NCBI RefSeq assembly: GCF_009906955.1
Contig: NZ_CP047656.1
Coordinates: forward strand, 682,001 to 746,000
Length of the DNA stretch: 64,000 nt
Origin: Paraglaciecola mesophila
GTDB lineage: Bacteria; Pseudomonadota; Gammaproteobacteria; Enterobacterales; Alteromonadaceae
Direction of reading: 5' to 3'
Position numbers and translations under genes: made by a program
The notes under the pieces: model-generated
What the model was told of the DNA's origin: nothing
The model's database searches: none
The model's input: only the letters and a program-made list of their open reading frames with translations
Part shown: one piece after another, positions 1-9,110 of the stretch
Layout: each line of letters starts with the position of its first letter
Position numbering within the stretch: position 1 is the stretch's first letter

Positions 1-1
1 G

Positions 2-709
2 GTAGCGAAAAAACTCAAAATGCGCGCCCCTGCTCCACATGGTTTTCTCATTTTTGGAGGTGGCTTGTTTAGCCGCCTGTTCGCCAAAGAACTGATGAGT
101 CATGATGTACAAGTGCGTGTCACGGATACCAACTGGAACAACATGCGCTTAGCCCGAATGGAAAACATTCCCACCTATTTTGGCAACCCCATGTCTGAGC
201 ACGCCGCGCGTACCCTTGATTTGTCTATGTTTGGCAAGGTGTTAGTCATGTCCCCCTACCGTCAACTTAATCCTATGGTCACCTACCATTTTGAACATGA
301 AATGGGTAAAGGCACTGTGCTTGGCCTTAGCAATAATGAGCAACAACAACGGCCGAGTCATCAGGTGTCTGAATCTTATGTAAAAAAATTAGGCTTGTTT
401 AGCGAAGATGCCACATACGGTAAATTAGCGGGCTTAGTAGCAAAAGGTTCAACGATTAAAACCACGCGCTTATCTGACTCGTTTACCTATGAAGATTATA
501 AAGCGCAATACAGCGAACGGGCTATTAAACTCTGTGCTTTAGATACACAAAATCACGTCCATATGTTCACCACATCAAACAACATGAAGCCCAAATCTGA
601 TTGGAAGATTGTCAGTTTAGTGAACCCAGAGAAACCTATAGAGAAAGCAATCGCTAAAGTGGACGTTTCTGCTGAAAATAACAATGATGAGTCTAAGCTG
701 CCAGGTTAA
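2..709 (+). CDS. C-terminal part of a cation:proton antiporter-like protein with a TrkA-N-like domain (5' truncated by window)
   Basis: The frame is open from base 2, before the first ATG at 20, so this is the 3' part of a longer gene. The visible part holds a Rossmann-type nucleotide-binding stretch (FLIFGGGLFSRLFAKEL), then an acidic strand end (VRVTDTN) and a segment following a residue change in TrkA-N style (IPTYFGNPMSEHAARTLDL). In marine gammaproteobacteria this arrangement follows a CPA1/CPA2-type Na+/H+ antiporter membrane domain, which would lie upstream of the window. The antiporter assignment is therefore inference from the regulatory domain; a stand-alone NAD-binding regulator is the alternative. 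A terminator follows at 745-768. Confidence 0.55.
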   Translation, partial: VAKKLKMRAPAPHGFLIFGGGLFSRLFAKELMSHDVQVRVTDTNWNNMRLARMENIPTYFGNPMSEHAARTLDLSMFGKVLVMSPYRQLNPMVTYHFEHEMGKGTVLGLSNNEQQQRPSHQVSESYVKKLGLFSEDATYGKLAGLVAKGSTIKTTRLSDSFTYEDYKAQYSERAIKLCALDTQNHVHMFTTSNNMKPKSDWKIVSLVNPEKPIEKAIAKVDVSAENNNDESKLPG

Positions 710-744
710 AATATTTCAATAGCGTGTCACATCATGGACAAAAG

Positions 745-768
745 GCCGGTCACTACACCGGCTTTTTT
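745..768 (+). terminator. Rho-independent terminator after the antiporter-like gene
   Basis: Stem GCCGGT (745-750) pairs with ACCGGC (756-761) around a 5-base loop and is followed by TTTTTT. The run of A before the stem may let it also serve the convergent response-regulator gene ending at 785. Confidence 0.8.
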
Positions 769-784
769 ATGCTAATGCCGGTGC

Positions 785-1438
785 TTATTCAACTTGTAAC
801 ATTTGTTTGAACAATACCCCTGCTTGGGTGCGATTATTAAAGCCAAGCTTATGCAACACAGCGGAAACGTGTTGCTTTATCGTCGACTCACTAACACCAA
901 GTTCATACGCGATCTGTTTATTTAGCAGGCCATCAGCCATGAGTTGCAGTACTTTTAATTGATGAGGCGTTAACTGGGCAAGCTTTCCGGCAAATGCTTG
1001 TTCTTGGCTATCTTCAATCTTTTGCACTTGCTCGAATAACTCACTTGGCAACCATTGCTCTCCTTCTAGCAGTTGTTGCACGGCATCTGAAATAACAGGT
1101 AACGGTGTTGATTTAGGAATATAACCGCAAGCTCCAAAGTCCATGGCCTTTCTCACCATGGCAGGGCTTTCATCGCCGGACACTATCGCCACTAACACAT
1201 CAGGGAAATGGCTACGGATCATCGTAAGCCCTGTTAAACCCTCATTGCCTGGCATATTTACGTCCAAAAAAAGCAATTCAACATCGTGATGTTGCTTCAA
1301 TAAATCGAATGTTTGCTGGTAAGACGCGGACTCTAAAATATTATCGCCCAGCACCCCTTGAATAGCTTGTTTCATTGCACTGCGAAACAGCGGGTGGTCA
1401 TCAGCAACAATGGCTTTAGCTTGCATTTGGTTTCTCAT
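785..1438 (-). CDS. NarL/LuxR-family two-component response regulator
   Basis: 217 aa. An N-terminal receiver domain shows the acidic pair at D13/D14 (VADDHP), the phospho-acceptor D59 (LFLDVNMPG) and the conserved lysine in YIPKST. A C-terminal LuxR-type helix-turn-helix follows (LTPHQLKVLQLMADG, then SESTIKQHVSAVLHKLG). It should be a DNA-binding transcription factor controlled by phosphorylation. No partner histidine kinase lies in the window, so the signal is unknown. The start could be M1 or M5; neither has a strong ribosome binding site. Confidence 0.9.
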   Translation of the reverse strand: MRNQMQAKAIVADDHPLFRSAMKQAIQGVLGDNILESASYQQTFDLLKQHHDVELLFLDVNMPGNEGLTGLTMIRSHFPDVLVAIVSGDESPAMVRKAMDFGACGYIPKSTPLPVISDAVQQLLEGEQWLPSELFEQVQKIEDSQEQAFAGKLAQLTPHQLKVLQLMADGLLNKQIAYELGVSESTIKQHVSAVLHKLGFNNRTQAGVLFKQMLQVE

Positions 1439-1579
1439 TTAACATCTGGGGAAAAAGATTAACGGAGGTTATACAGCTGATTTTTATCGTAATTTCTTGA
1501 GTCACTATCAGTTATATCAAATTTTCTGTCAAGTGCTTGCTGTCACATTCGCTGTTGTGAATAGGCGTAAACGAAAAAA

Positions 1580-1595
1580 GGCAGTTTTCACTGCC
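1580..1595 (-). terminator. Terminator hairpin for the PHB-locus TonB receptor gene
   Basis: GGCAGT-TTTC-ACTGCC is a perfect 6-bp stem. On the minus strand it is followed by TTTTTT (1579-1574), as expected for termination of the TonB receptor gene that ends at 1764. The hexanucleotide repeat lies between that gene and this hairpin. Confidence 0.7.
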
Positions 1596-1620
1596 AAACG
1601 TCATTACCGAGTCACGCTTT

Positions 1621-1686
1621 ATACTTATACTTATACTTATACTTATACTTATACTTATACTTATACTTATACTTATACTTATAGTT
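1621..1686. repeat. Hexanucleotide tandem repeat (ATACTT) x10 plus one variant unit
   Basis: Ten perfect ATACTT units fill 1621-1680 and a variant ATAGTT follows. The array lies in the 325-bp gap between the response regulator start (1438) and the TonB receptor stop (1764), about 180 bp upstream of the regulator. Small ORFs running through it in both directions encode only repeat-derived dipeptides (TY/IS) and are not credible genes. A perfect array of this kind is expected to vary in copy number between strains. Confidence 0.95.
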
Positions 1687-1763
1687 ATTGCGCGTGTTTT
1701 GCTCAAGCACAATAGGCATCAATAAACATATATGCTTTCGCTGTGCCTACTGCGATTGGTTAC

Positions 1764-4088
1764 TTAAAACCGATAACCAAGTGTTAAGCTAACAGTACGT
1801 GGGTCACCATAATACCCTATCAAGGTATTGTCACCACCAGTACCTGCTGTGTATCCGGTAGGATCATCTGGGTTTTCAACCACAAACTGGTAGCCACCCA
1901 CAACATATTCCTCGTCTGTAAGGTTTTTAGCATGAATACCGCCATACCAACTACCGTCTTCACTTTGCCAAGATACGCTTAGATTTACTAAGCCATAACC
2001 GTCCTGGGTAATTAAGCTATTGGACGTTTCAGTGATGGTGTAATCATCCCGGTAATAATAGTTAGCATTAAACACAAAGTCGCCGATATCCGTCCCTAAT
2101 ACATAATTTGCGGCGAAGTTAGCCGTGTATTCTGGTGTATTAGCGATAGCGAACGTATCGGCTACGTCAACGCGTCCCTCTAAGGTTTCTTGGAATACTT
2201 CTTCGAATTCTGCATCAATGTAACCTAGGGCTACATCAAAGGTTAAGTTGTCCGAGGCAGCAAAAGTAATTTCCGCTTCAACCCCTTTCGCTTTAGATTT
2301 ACCCACGTTGCCCAATATTTGCTGTAAATCTTCAGGTGACGTAACGGGCAGCACAGAAATATACTGACGGTCGTTGTGCTCTAACGCGAACAAGGTCACG
2401 TTAGTACGTAAATTGTCATTCCAATCACTTTTCATACCCAGTTCAATTGAATCCACTACTTCTGGGTCAACCGCAGGTTCATTGATGGTCGCACGTGGGT
2501 TGTAGGTACCTGATTTAAAACCTTGAGAATAACTAGCAAAAAACATCATATCGCTGTTCATTTGGTATTCAACACCCACCCGTGGCGTAAAGCGTGACCA
2601 ACTCTCTTTCGCGGGGGCATCCAGTATGCCGTCACCGTCAGAGTCTGTACCCAATACTTGCGGAACAATCTCTCCTTCTGGGCGCACATAGCCTGGGATC
2701 CAGTTTGATTCTGGGTAAACATTGTCAAACACTAAACCATTACGCACCGTTGCTTGTTTTTCTTCATCTGTATAGCGGGCACCAAGGGTTAATGACAATT
2801 GCTCAGTTACATCGATAGAAGATTGCACGTAAGCAGCAATACTTTCACTGTTATTACAGCCTGATACTTCACGAGTTAAGCCCGGCGTACCAAAAGCAGC
2901 GCGACCAAGAAAACCCAGAATGGCTTCAAACTGCCCACATGACTCACCATCGTAGTAGTAAATACCACCCACAGCGTTAAAACCGTCTCCGGTATAGGCA
3001 AGTTGCAATTCATGGGTGTCATTCTCATCTTCGTAAATAGCGGGTACATCAAAGATATCAACAGCGGTATTGTCAAAATCGATATTGGTTGGAGAGTAAC
3101 TTTCACGATGCGCGCCTATGTATTTAAGGCTGATATCGTCATTCACATCCCAATTAGCCGTTAAACTGTAGCCTTCAAGTTCAACCTTGTTTTCTGTCGG
3201 TAAGCTGGTGTAAGAATCAAATACGCTGTCTGGTACTGGGGCATCTGTCAAACGACTTGGCAATAAGCGGTATCCCCCTTTCGCGTTTGAGTCATCTTCG
3301 GTTTTATCCCATGCGAAGCGAAAGAACAAATCATCTGATGGGGTAAATTCCACCGTCACCCGAGCAGCGGTGAGATCCTTGTTGTAGTTTTCTAAATCTT
3401 GCCCCTCAAGAGCCGATTCTAGGTATTCGCCGTAGCCGTCACGGGTTAAGTCTGCAATCCCAAACCCAATATATAATTTGTCTTCGATTAAAGGTAACTG
3501 GCCCGTAAGCTTAATATCACGCTGTGAATAGCTACCCACTGTACCTTGAATGTTCAGGGTTGGGTCGCCGCTCATGGGCTTGGTCACGTATTTTATTGCT
3601 CCGCCTATGGTATTTTTACCGTAAAGCGTGCCTTGCGGGCCACGTAACACTTCAATACGCTCCACATCCAGTAAATCTAATACTGCCCCTTGAGGTCTAG
3701 CCACATAAACATCATCAATATAAATCCCGACCCCTGGTTCATAACCCCAAAGCGGATCTTGTTGGCCCACACCACGAATAAATGCGGTTAATGTTGAGTT
3801 AGTGCCGCGGCTGTTTTGCAATGTGGTATTTGGTGAGAATTGCTGAATTTCAGTCAGCACTGAAATTCCTTTTTCGTCTAGCTCAACGGCCCCTAAAGAC
3901 GTAACAGAAATTGGCACTTCTTGCAGACTTTCAACGGTTTTGCGCGCCGTTACCTCGATACGCTCTAACCCTTTCTTTTCAGGTTGCGCATTATTGGTAG
4001 ATTCTTGTGCATGAAGTGCTGGTTGATAGCAAAGCACCGATGCCACTGCGCCAGCGATAATGGTTTGAGAGAAACGTTGTTTGTTCAT
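1764..4088 (-). CDS. TonB-dependent receptor beside the PHB-utilisation genes
   Basis: 774 aa outer-membrane active transporter. A signal peptide (about residues 1-27, ending LHAQE) precedes the plug domain, with a TonB-box-like ERIEVTARK and the plug motif VERIEVLRGPQGTLYGKNT. The 22-strand barrel ends in an aromatic residue (LTLGYRF), as outer-membrane insertion requires. AAGGA stands about 9 bases before the ATG. It diverges from the gntP-metX-like-phaZ-bdh operon with a perfect palindrome between them, so a role in importing 3-hydroxybutyrate oligomers is plausible. The substrate is inferred from context only; many receptors of this family import siderophores or sugars. Confidence 0.9.
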   Translation of the reverse strand: MNKQRFSQTIIAGAVASVLCYQPALHAQESTNNAQPEKKGLERIEVTARKTVESLQEVPISVTSLGAVELDEKGISVLTEIQQFSPNTTLQNSRGTNSTLTAFIRGVGQQDPLWGYEPGVGIYIDDVYVARPQGAVLDLLDVERIEVLRGPQGTLYGKNTIGGAIKYVTKPMSGDPTLNIQGTVGSYSQRDIKLTGQLPLIEDKLYIGFGIADLTRDGYGEYLESALEGQDLENYNKDLTAARVTVEFTPSDDLFFRFAWDKTEDDSNAKGGYRLLPSRLTDAPVPDSVFDSYTSLPTENKVELEGYSLTANWDVNDDISLKYIGAHRESYSPTNIDFDNTAVDIFDVPAIYEDENDTHELQLAYTGDGFNAVGGIYYYDGESCGQFEAILGFLGRAAFGTPGLTREVSGCNNSESIAAYVQSSIDVTEQLSLTLGARYTDEEKQATVRNGLVFDNVYPESNWIPGYVRPEGEIVPQVLGTDSDGDGILDAPAKESWSRFTPRVGVEYQMNSDMMFFASYSQGFKSGTYNPRATINEPAVDPEVVDSIELGMKSDWNDNLRTNVTLFALEHNDRQYISVLPVTSPEDLQQILGNVGKSKAKGVEAEITFAASDNLTFDVALGYIDAEFEEVFQETLEGRVDVADTFAIANTPEYTANFAANYVLGTDIGDFVFNANYYYRDDYTITETSNSLITQDGYGLVNLSVSWQSEDGSWYGGIHAKNLTDEEYVVGGYQFVVENPDDPTGYTAGTGGDNTLIGYYGDPRTVSLTLGYRF

Positions 4089-4185
4089 AGTGTGTGTCCT
4101 TGATTAGCAGTTTTCATTATTTTTCATTGTCTGCTTGCTGCGGTCATAATTACCTTAATGGAGTTTTGAATGGCCGTCCTTAGTA

Positions 4186-4199
4186 CCATAGTACTATGG
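4186..4199. promoter_or_regulatory. 14-bp perfect palindrome, candidate operator between divergent PHB-locus genes
   Basis: CCATAGTACTATGG is its own reverse complement and lies in the 196-bp gap between the divergent TonB receptor (start 4088) and the GntP permease (start 4285). The position suits a shared operator. The regulator is unknown and is not encoded next to the locus. Confidence 0.5.
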
Positions 4200-4284
4200 G
4201 CATATTCATTGGGCTAAGACACACTTACGCCATCACTTTACATGTTTGCTTGCGGTCACAAGTATTCATTTAAAGGAAGATAAT

Positions 4285-5580
4285 ATGCTCAGTTTAATTG
4301 GTTTAATAGGCGGGTTATTGTTACTGATAGTGTTGACTATTCGTGGCATGAATCTGTTTATTGCCGCCCCTTTGTGTGCACTGATAGTGGCACTCACCAG
4401 TGGTATACCGGTGTTTATCGGTGAAGTAAATTTCGTTAACAACTATATGCAAGGCTTTTCTGGGTTTATTGCATCTTGGTTTTTTATGTTCTTGCTTGGC
4501 TCATTGTTTGGCAAATTCATGGAAGACACGGGCGCAGCAGATTCAGTGGCGCAATTTATTATCGCAAAACTAGGACGTAGCCAGGCGGTTGTCGCTGTTG
4601 TACTCGCATGCGCTATTTTAACCTACGGCGGCGTTAGCTTATTTGTTGTAGCGTTCTCTGTTTATCCTATGGCGTTAAGTCTATTTAAGGATGCCAACCT
4701 GCCCCGTCGCTTTATCCCCGCCGCTTTGGCCTTTGGGTCCGTCACGTTTACCATGACCTCAGCTGGTTCACCTGAAATTCAAAATTGGATCCCCATTAAA
4801 TACCTAGGAACCTCACCGTTTGCCGCTTGGGAGGTTAGTTTAGTGGTTGCTCTATTCATGGCCGCATTTGGTTTTTGGTGGTTGCGCCGCATGATCAACA
4901 AGGCGCTGGCCAATGGTGAAACATTTGAACACTGGGACCAAGATCCTCAATTGACGGAACGTGCCTTACCTAGCCCTATCACTGGTTTAATTCCACTATT
5001 GGTTGTGCTCGTTTTATCCTTTTTACTGCATGACCGTCTTGGTCATTTAGCGTTGATCATTGCATTAGGTGGCGGTGTTTTAACCTTAATGATCATCAAT
5101 TTTCGCTACTTCGTGAATATGCAAAACGCCATTACAGCAGGAACAACAGGTGCGTTAGTCGCTATTGGAAATACAGCTGCTGTGGTTGGGTTTGGCAGTA
5201 TCGCTAAATCAACTGAGGCGTTTCAAGTTGCGGTTGAGGTGATGACCCACATCCCAGGGAATGAATTGATTGGTGCAGCGATTGCAATCAGTGTTATCGC
5301 GGGATTAACTGGTTCTGCATCAGGGGGCCAAGTCATCGCTTTACCTCTGCTCGCTCCCCACTACATCGACCAAGGTGTAAACCCTGAAGAGTTACATCGT
5401 GTGGTATCCATTTCATCTGGTGCATTAGACTCTTTGCCGCACAATGGTTATGTGGTGACGTTAATCCGCGCAATTTGTAATGAGACACATCAAAGGTCAT
5501 ATTGGTCCGTTGGGGCGTTAACCGTTGTGGTGCCATTGAGTGGTCTTATTCTGGCTATTGTCTTATTTAATATATTTTAA
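4285..5580 (+). CDS. GntP-family permease, probable 3-hydroxybutyrate/organic acid transporter
   Basis: 431 aa, almost entirely hydrophobic with about 12 membrane segments, matching the GntP family of H+-coupled gluconate/organic-acid symporters in length and in motifs such as SAGSPEIQNWIP and LTGSASGGQVIALPLLAP. I start it at the ATG at 4285, preceded by AAGGAAGA, rather than the in-frame ATG at 4246. A GntP transporter next to 3-hydroxybutyrate dehydrogenase is a known arrangement (for example in Pseudomonas), so 3-hydroxybutyrate is the likely substrate. It is the first gene of a four-gene plus-strand operon. Confidence 0.88.
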   Translation: MLSLIGLIGGLLLLIVLTIRGMNLFIAAPLCALIVALTSGIPVFIGEVNFVNNYMQGFSGFIASWFFMFLLGSLFGKFMEDTGAADSVAQFIIAKLGRSQAVVAVVLACAILTYGGVSLFVVAFSVYPMALSLFKDANLPRRFIPAALAFGSVTFTMTSAGSPEIQNWIPIKYLGTSPFAAWEVSLVVALFMAAFGFWWLRRMINKALANGETFEHWDQDPQLTERALPSPITGLIPLLVVLVLSFLLHDRLGHLALIIALGGGVLTLMIINFRYFVNMQNAITAGTTGALVAIGNTAAVVGFGSIAKSTEAFQVAVEVMTHIPGNELIGAAIAISVIAGLTGSASGGQVIALPLLAPHYIDQGVNPEELHRVVSISSGALDSLPHNGYVVTLIRAICNETHQRSYWSVGALTVVVPLSGLILAIVLFNIF

Positions 5581-5602
5581 TCGACACATTATTCACTAGA
5601 GA

Positions 5603-6829
5603 ATGCATTTCATGTTTATAACACAGCTATTTCCAAAAGGGCTACTGGCCGCGGTAGCCCTACTCTTATCAGCTCAGCTAAACGCGGCTCAAAGCTATTC
5701 GCAAACAGGACAACTGGTCGAAAAACAGCGCTTTGAATTAGCGCGCTTTACCACCTTCGGCGGCAAAACAATAAAACAGTTACAGGTCGGTTGGGAAAGC
5801 TATGGCACATTGAATGAGGCCAAAGATAACGTGGTGCTAATCACTCACTATTTCAGCGCTACCTCCCATGCTGCAGGTAAATATCAACACGACGATGCCA
5901 CACCTGGCTATTGGGATGCGATCATCGGACCGGGCAAAGCCATCGATACCGACAAGTACTTTGTCATCAGTGTTGATACCTTAGCGAACTTAAACGCCTA
6001 CGATCCAAATGTGATCACCACGGGCCCTGCTTCTATCAACCCCGATACGGGTAAGCATTACGGCTTAACATTTCCTGTGGTGACCATACGAGACTTTGTT
6101 AATGTACAAAAGGCCTTGCTTGAATCATTAAGCATTGCAAAATTACATGCAGTGATCGGTGGCTCCATGGGCTCAATGCAGGCATTAGATTGGGCCACGG
6201 CTTATCCAGATTGGGTGCCGAGAATGATCTCTGTTATCGGCTCAGGGCAAAGTGATGCATGGACAACCGCCTTACTTGAGCAATGGGCTATCCCCATACA
6301 GCTGGATAAAAACTGGTCAAATGGGGATTACTACGATAAGACCCCACCAACCCAAGGCTTAACGTCAGCTTTGATGTTTATTACCCAAGATGCCCTGACC
6401 CCTGCCTTTTTTAATAAAACGGGTAGGAACTTAGCTTATTCCCCTCTTGAAAAAGGCCCATTAAATGACATTCGACAACAACATAGTATTGTTAAATGGT
6501 TAAAAGAACGCGCTCAAAGCCGAGCAAAACTGATGGATGCTAACCATCTATTGTATTTAGTGCGGGCCTCACAGCTTTATATAGCAGGCCATTCAGGAGA
6601 CATGAAACAAGCGCTATCGTCAGTCAAAGCGAAAACGCTATTTCTGCCATCATTCAATGACTTGTTGTTGATGCCCTATTTAGCCAAAGACGCGGTAAAT
6701 TCCTTAGAGCAACTCCATAAAAATACCAGCTATCGAGAATTAACTGGCGACCTAGGCCATCTCAATGGTGTCGTAGGTATCGAACAAGCGGCGTCAGACA
6801 TCAGCGCATTCTTAGCTGACAAACAATAG
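5603..6829 (+). CDS. Exported MetX-like alpha/beta hydrolase, possible 3-hydroxybutyrate oligomer esterase
   Basis: 408 aa of the homoserine O-acetyltransferase (MetX) fold: the nucleophile elbow GGSMG places the catalytic Ser at about 188, an Asp lies in PSFNDLL and a His in DLGHLNG near the C-terminus. Unlike biosynthetic MetX it has an N-terminal signal peptide (hydrophobic segment LLAAVALLLSAQLNAAQ), so it should act in the periplasm or outside and is unlikely to make methionine. It lies 22 bp after the permease and 26 bp before the PHB depolymerase. Hydrolysis of 3HB oligomers or another ester is inferred from context. The start could also be the ATG at 5612. Confidence 0.7.
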   Translation: MHFMFITQLFPKGLLAAVALLLSAQLNAAQSYSQTGQLVEKQRFELARFTTFGGKTIKQLQVGWESYGTLNEAKDNVVLITHYFSATSHAAGKYQHDDATPGYWDAIIGPGKAIDTDKYFVISVDTLANLNAYDPNVITTGPASINPDTGKHYGLTFPVVTIRDFVNVQKALLESLSIAKLHAVIGGSMGSMQALDWATAYPDWVPRMISVIGSGQSDAWTTALLEQWAIPIQLDKNWSNGDYYDKTPPTQGLTSALMFITQDALTPAFFNKTGRNLAYSPLEKGPLNDIRQQHSIVKWLKERAQSRAKLMDANHLLYLVRASQLYIAGHSGDMKQALSSVKAKTLFLPSFNDLLLMPYLAKDAVNSLEQLHKNTSYRELTGDLGHLNGVVGIEQAASDISAFLADKQ

Positions 6830-6855
6830 ATTTGTAAGAACAAAAAAGGATTATT

Positions 6856-7968
6856 ATGACTTTCTCATTGTCGGAATTTACCCAGTTAAGTAAACGCAGT
6901 TCTCGCTGTTGTTTCCTTACAAAGGCAGTTAGCGCCGCTCTAACCCTGTCATTTAGTGGAATATTAAGTGCCTCAGCCGCTGCGCAACCTGTAAAAAGTG
7001 CTCAACAAGCAGCAGTTTTAGCAGATGACATTCGTTTTAATTTAAACTTGGATAAAATCACTTTATCTGGACTATCAAGCGGTGGCTATATGGCCACACA
7101 GTTTGAACTTGCGCATTCAGATTGGGTGTCTGGCGTCGGTATCATCGCCTCAGGCCCGTATTATTGTGCGCAAAACAGCATTCAAACGGCCTTGAGTCAA
7201 TGCGTAAATCAAGTGAAGACACCGTTAGATTTAGCTCCCCTCACAGCGCAAATCAATAAATGGAGCAAGCAAGGTAAGCTACCGGATTTAACCAATCTAA
7301 AACAGCATAAAGTATGGATACTCAGTGGCATGCTAGACACTAAGGTGCTGCCTGAAATCAGCGATGCGCTTGTTACTCAGTATCAACAGTGGGTTGAACC
7401 GCAAAATATCAAGTACGTGCAAGATAAACCCTTTGCTCATTTATTCCCAACATTAGGCTCCGGTAATCAATGCAACGAATCAAAAACCCCCTTTATAGGG
7501 AACTGTGCCTATGATGCTGCGGGTGAACTACTTAGTTTTATTCTGCCCAATGTGCGTGCCCGTAGCCCAGAGCCAAAAGGAAAGCTTCACCAAATTGATC
7601 AACAGAAATTCGGCAGTGAACCTGCCAACACGTTAGCCAGTCAAGGATATCTGTATGTTCCCCAAGCGTGTCAACAAGGTGAAGTATGTACCGTGCATGT
7701 CAGCTTTCATGGCTGTAATCAAAATGCTGATGCGGTAGGAGACGCTTACGCCACACAGACAGGCCTAAACAATTGGGCAGATAGCAATCATATGTTGGTG
7801 CTCTACCCGCAAACGAAAAGTTCTATGATGATGCCGCTAAACCCACAAGGATGCTGGGATTGGTGGGGATACACTGGAGAGGATTACGCCAACAACCAAG
7901 GTCAGCAAATTCAAGCTGTTAGCAATATTATTCACGCATTAGCCAAAGAAGAGAGTAGCAATGAGTAA
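6856..7968 (+). CDS. phaZ: Exported polyhydroxybutyrate depolymerase-family esterase
   Basis: 370 aa. An N-terminal signal sequence (hydrophobic about 24-45, Ala-rich cleavage region) is followed by the lipase box GLSSGG with catalytic Ser74. Family motifs include VSFHGCNQNADAVGDAYA and a C-terminal CWDWWGY. The family hydrolyses PHB to 3-hydroxybutyrate and its oligomers, and the signal peptide says the enzyme is exported. AAGGA precedes the ATG, and the stop overlaps the start of the dehydrogenase by 8 bp, showing translational coupling. I see no separate C-terminal substrate-binding domain, so action on short or amorphous PHB is possible. Confidence 0.85.
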   Translation: MTFSLSEFTQLSKRSSRCCFLTKAVSAALTLSFSGILSASAAAQPVKSAQQAAVLADDIRFNLNLDKITLSGLSSGGYMATQFELAHSDWVSGVGIIASGPYYCAQNSIQTALSQCVNQVKTPLDLAPLTAQINKWSKQGKLPDLTNLKQHKVWILSGMLDTKVLPEISDALVTQYQQWVEPQNIKYVQDKPFAHLFPTLGSGNQCNESKTPFIGNCAYDAAGELLSFILPNVRARSPEPKGKLHQIDQQKFGSEPANTLASQGYLYVPQACQQGEVCTVHVSFHGCNQNADAVGDAYATQTGLNNWADSNHMLVLYPQTKSSMMMPLNPQGCWDWWGYTGEDYANNQGQQIQAVSNIIHALAKEESSNE

Positions 7969-8746
7969 TTCATTCCATCCTAAACATAAAACAGTCCTCA
8001 TCACAGGTGGTGCCAGCGGTATTGGCTTAGGGATCGCCCAACAACTAGGCGCAAGTGGCCATAAAATTATCGTGGCAGATATGAATTTGGACGCTGCTGA
8101 ACATGCCGCTGCTGAACTAGGGGCACAAGGCATAAGTGCTCGCGCGCTATTGCTTGATGTAACGAACCCTCAACAGATAGCGAGCCTGCCAGATACCTTG
8201 CTACCTGACACAGTCGATGTACTCGTTAACAATGCGGGTATACAACATGTGTCTAAACTTGAAGACTTTCCGGCGGATAAATGGCAACAGCTAATCAATA
8301 TCATGCTGGTGGCACCCGCTATGTTGACCCAAGTTTTACTGCCTTCAATGCGCGAAAAGAACTACGGCCGTATTATCAACATTGGCTCGGTGCACTCCGT
8401 CATTGCCTCCCCGTTTAAATCGGCCTATGTGGCTGCAAAACATGGCTTATTGGGTTTTTCTAAGACTATTGCACTAGAAACGGGGGATTGCGACGTCACA
8501 ATTAATACCCTGTGCCCGGCCTATGTCAAAACCCCATTGGTCGAAAAACAAATCGCCGCCCAAGCTAAAGAGCATGGTATGAGTGAAGAAGACGTAATCA
8601 ATAAAATCATGCTCGAACCTATGCCGAAAAAGTCATTCATCGACATAGACGAGCTTGCCAGTAGTGCCGCATTTTTAATGGATAACAGCGCCCGTAATAT
8701 CACCGGGCAAACTATCGTTATCGACGGCGGCTGGACAGCGCGTTAG
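7961..8746 (+). CDS. bdhA: 3-hydroxybutyrate dehydrogenase (SDR family)
   Basis: 261 aa short-chain dehydrogenase oxidising (R)-3-hydroxybutyrate to acetoacetate with NAD+. It has the cofactor motif TGGASGIGLG, NNAGIQH, the catalytic Ser in INIGSVHSVIAS and the Y-x-x-x-K pair in SAYVAAKHG. C-terminal features typical of BdhA include NTLCPAYVKTPLVEKQI and the end ITGQTIVIDGGWTAR. The start overlaps the depolymerase stop (ATGAGTAA). It completes the catabolic sequence polymer, monomer, acetoacetate. The usual CoA-transferase and thiolase are not adjacent. Confidence 0.92.
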   Translation: MSNSFHPKHKTVLITGGASGIGLGIAQQLGASGHKIIVADMNLDAAEHAAAELGAQGISARALLLDVTNPQQIASLPDTLLPDTVDVLVNNAGIQHVSKLEDFPADKWQQLINIMLVAPAMLTQVLLPSMREKNYGRIINIGSVHSVIASPFKSAYVAAKHGLLGFSKTIALETGDCDVTINTLCPAYVKTPLVEKQIAAQAKEHGMSEEDVINKIMLEPMPKKSFIDIDELASSAAFLMDNSARNITGQTIVIDGGWTAR

Positions 8747-9110
8747 TTTGTGAAAAAAAGAGCTAGGTTTAACTCACAGTTATCTATATAGGCAGCCGAG
8801 GTATATTCGTGGCTCTTTTTCTATCCTAATTTCTCCTTAATTCGTTCCTTAATTTATATCCTATTTTTTGTTCTCTCGAGCGTGAAACTTTCAGTTGAAG
8901 GTGTCGGTGTCCTGATACATTAGCCGTCAAGAAAATTTACAATAATTTTACATTACTCGTTTAATATATTTTAGTACCCACCTAATATGTTGATTTTAAA
9001 CATCTTCTTATTATTGGCCCACTTGTTGCTGAATTGTAAGCGAAGCACCCACACCAGTAATCGAACAGCGTTATGAAGTAAGTTTTTAGCTTAATTTAAA
9101 GGAACACGCG
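8747..9110. other. Intergenic region between bdhA and the PEP-CTERM-like gene
   Basis: 364 bp with no credible ORF. The first part contains AAAAAAGAGC (8754-8763) and GCTCTTTTT (8812-8820), arms of a long-loop terminator-like structure after bdhA. The rest is AT-rich and probably holds the promoter of the next gene, whose ATG at 9111 is preceded by AAAGGAAC. Confidence 0.5.

Noticed and set aside
1497..1715. ORFs on both strands through the hexanucleotide repeat
   Set aside because: They are made of repeat-encoded dipeptides, lack ribosome binding sites and overlap each other.
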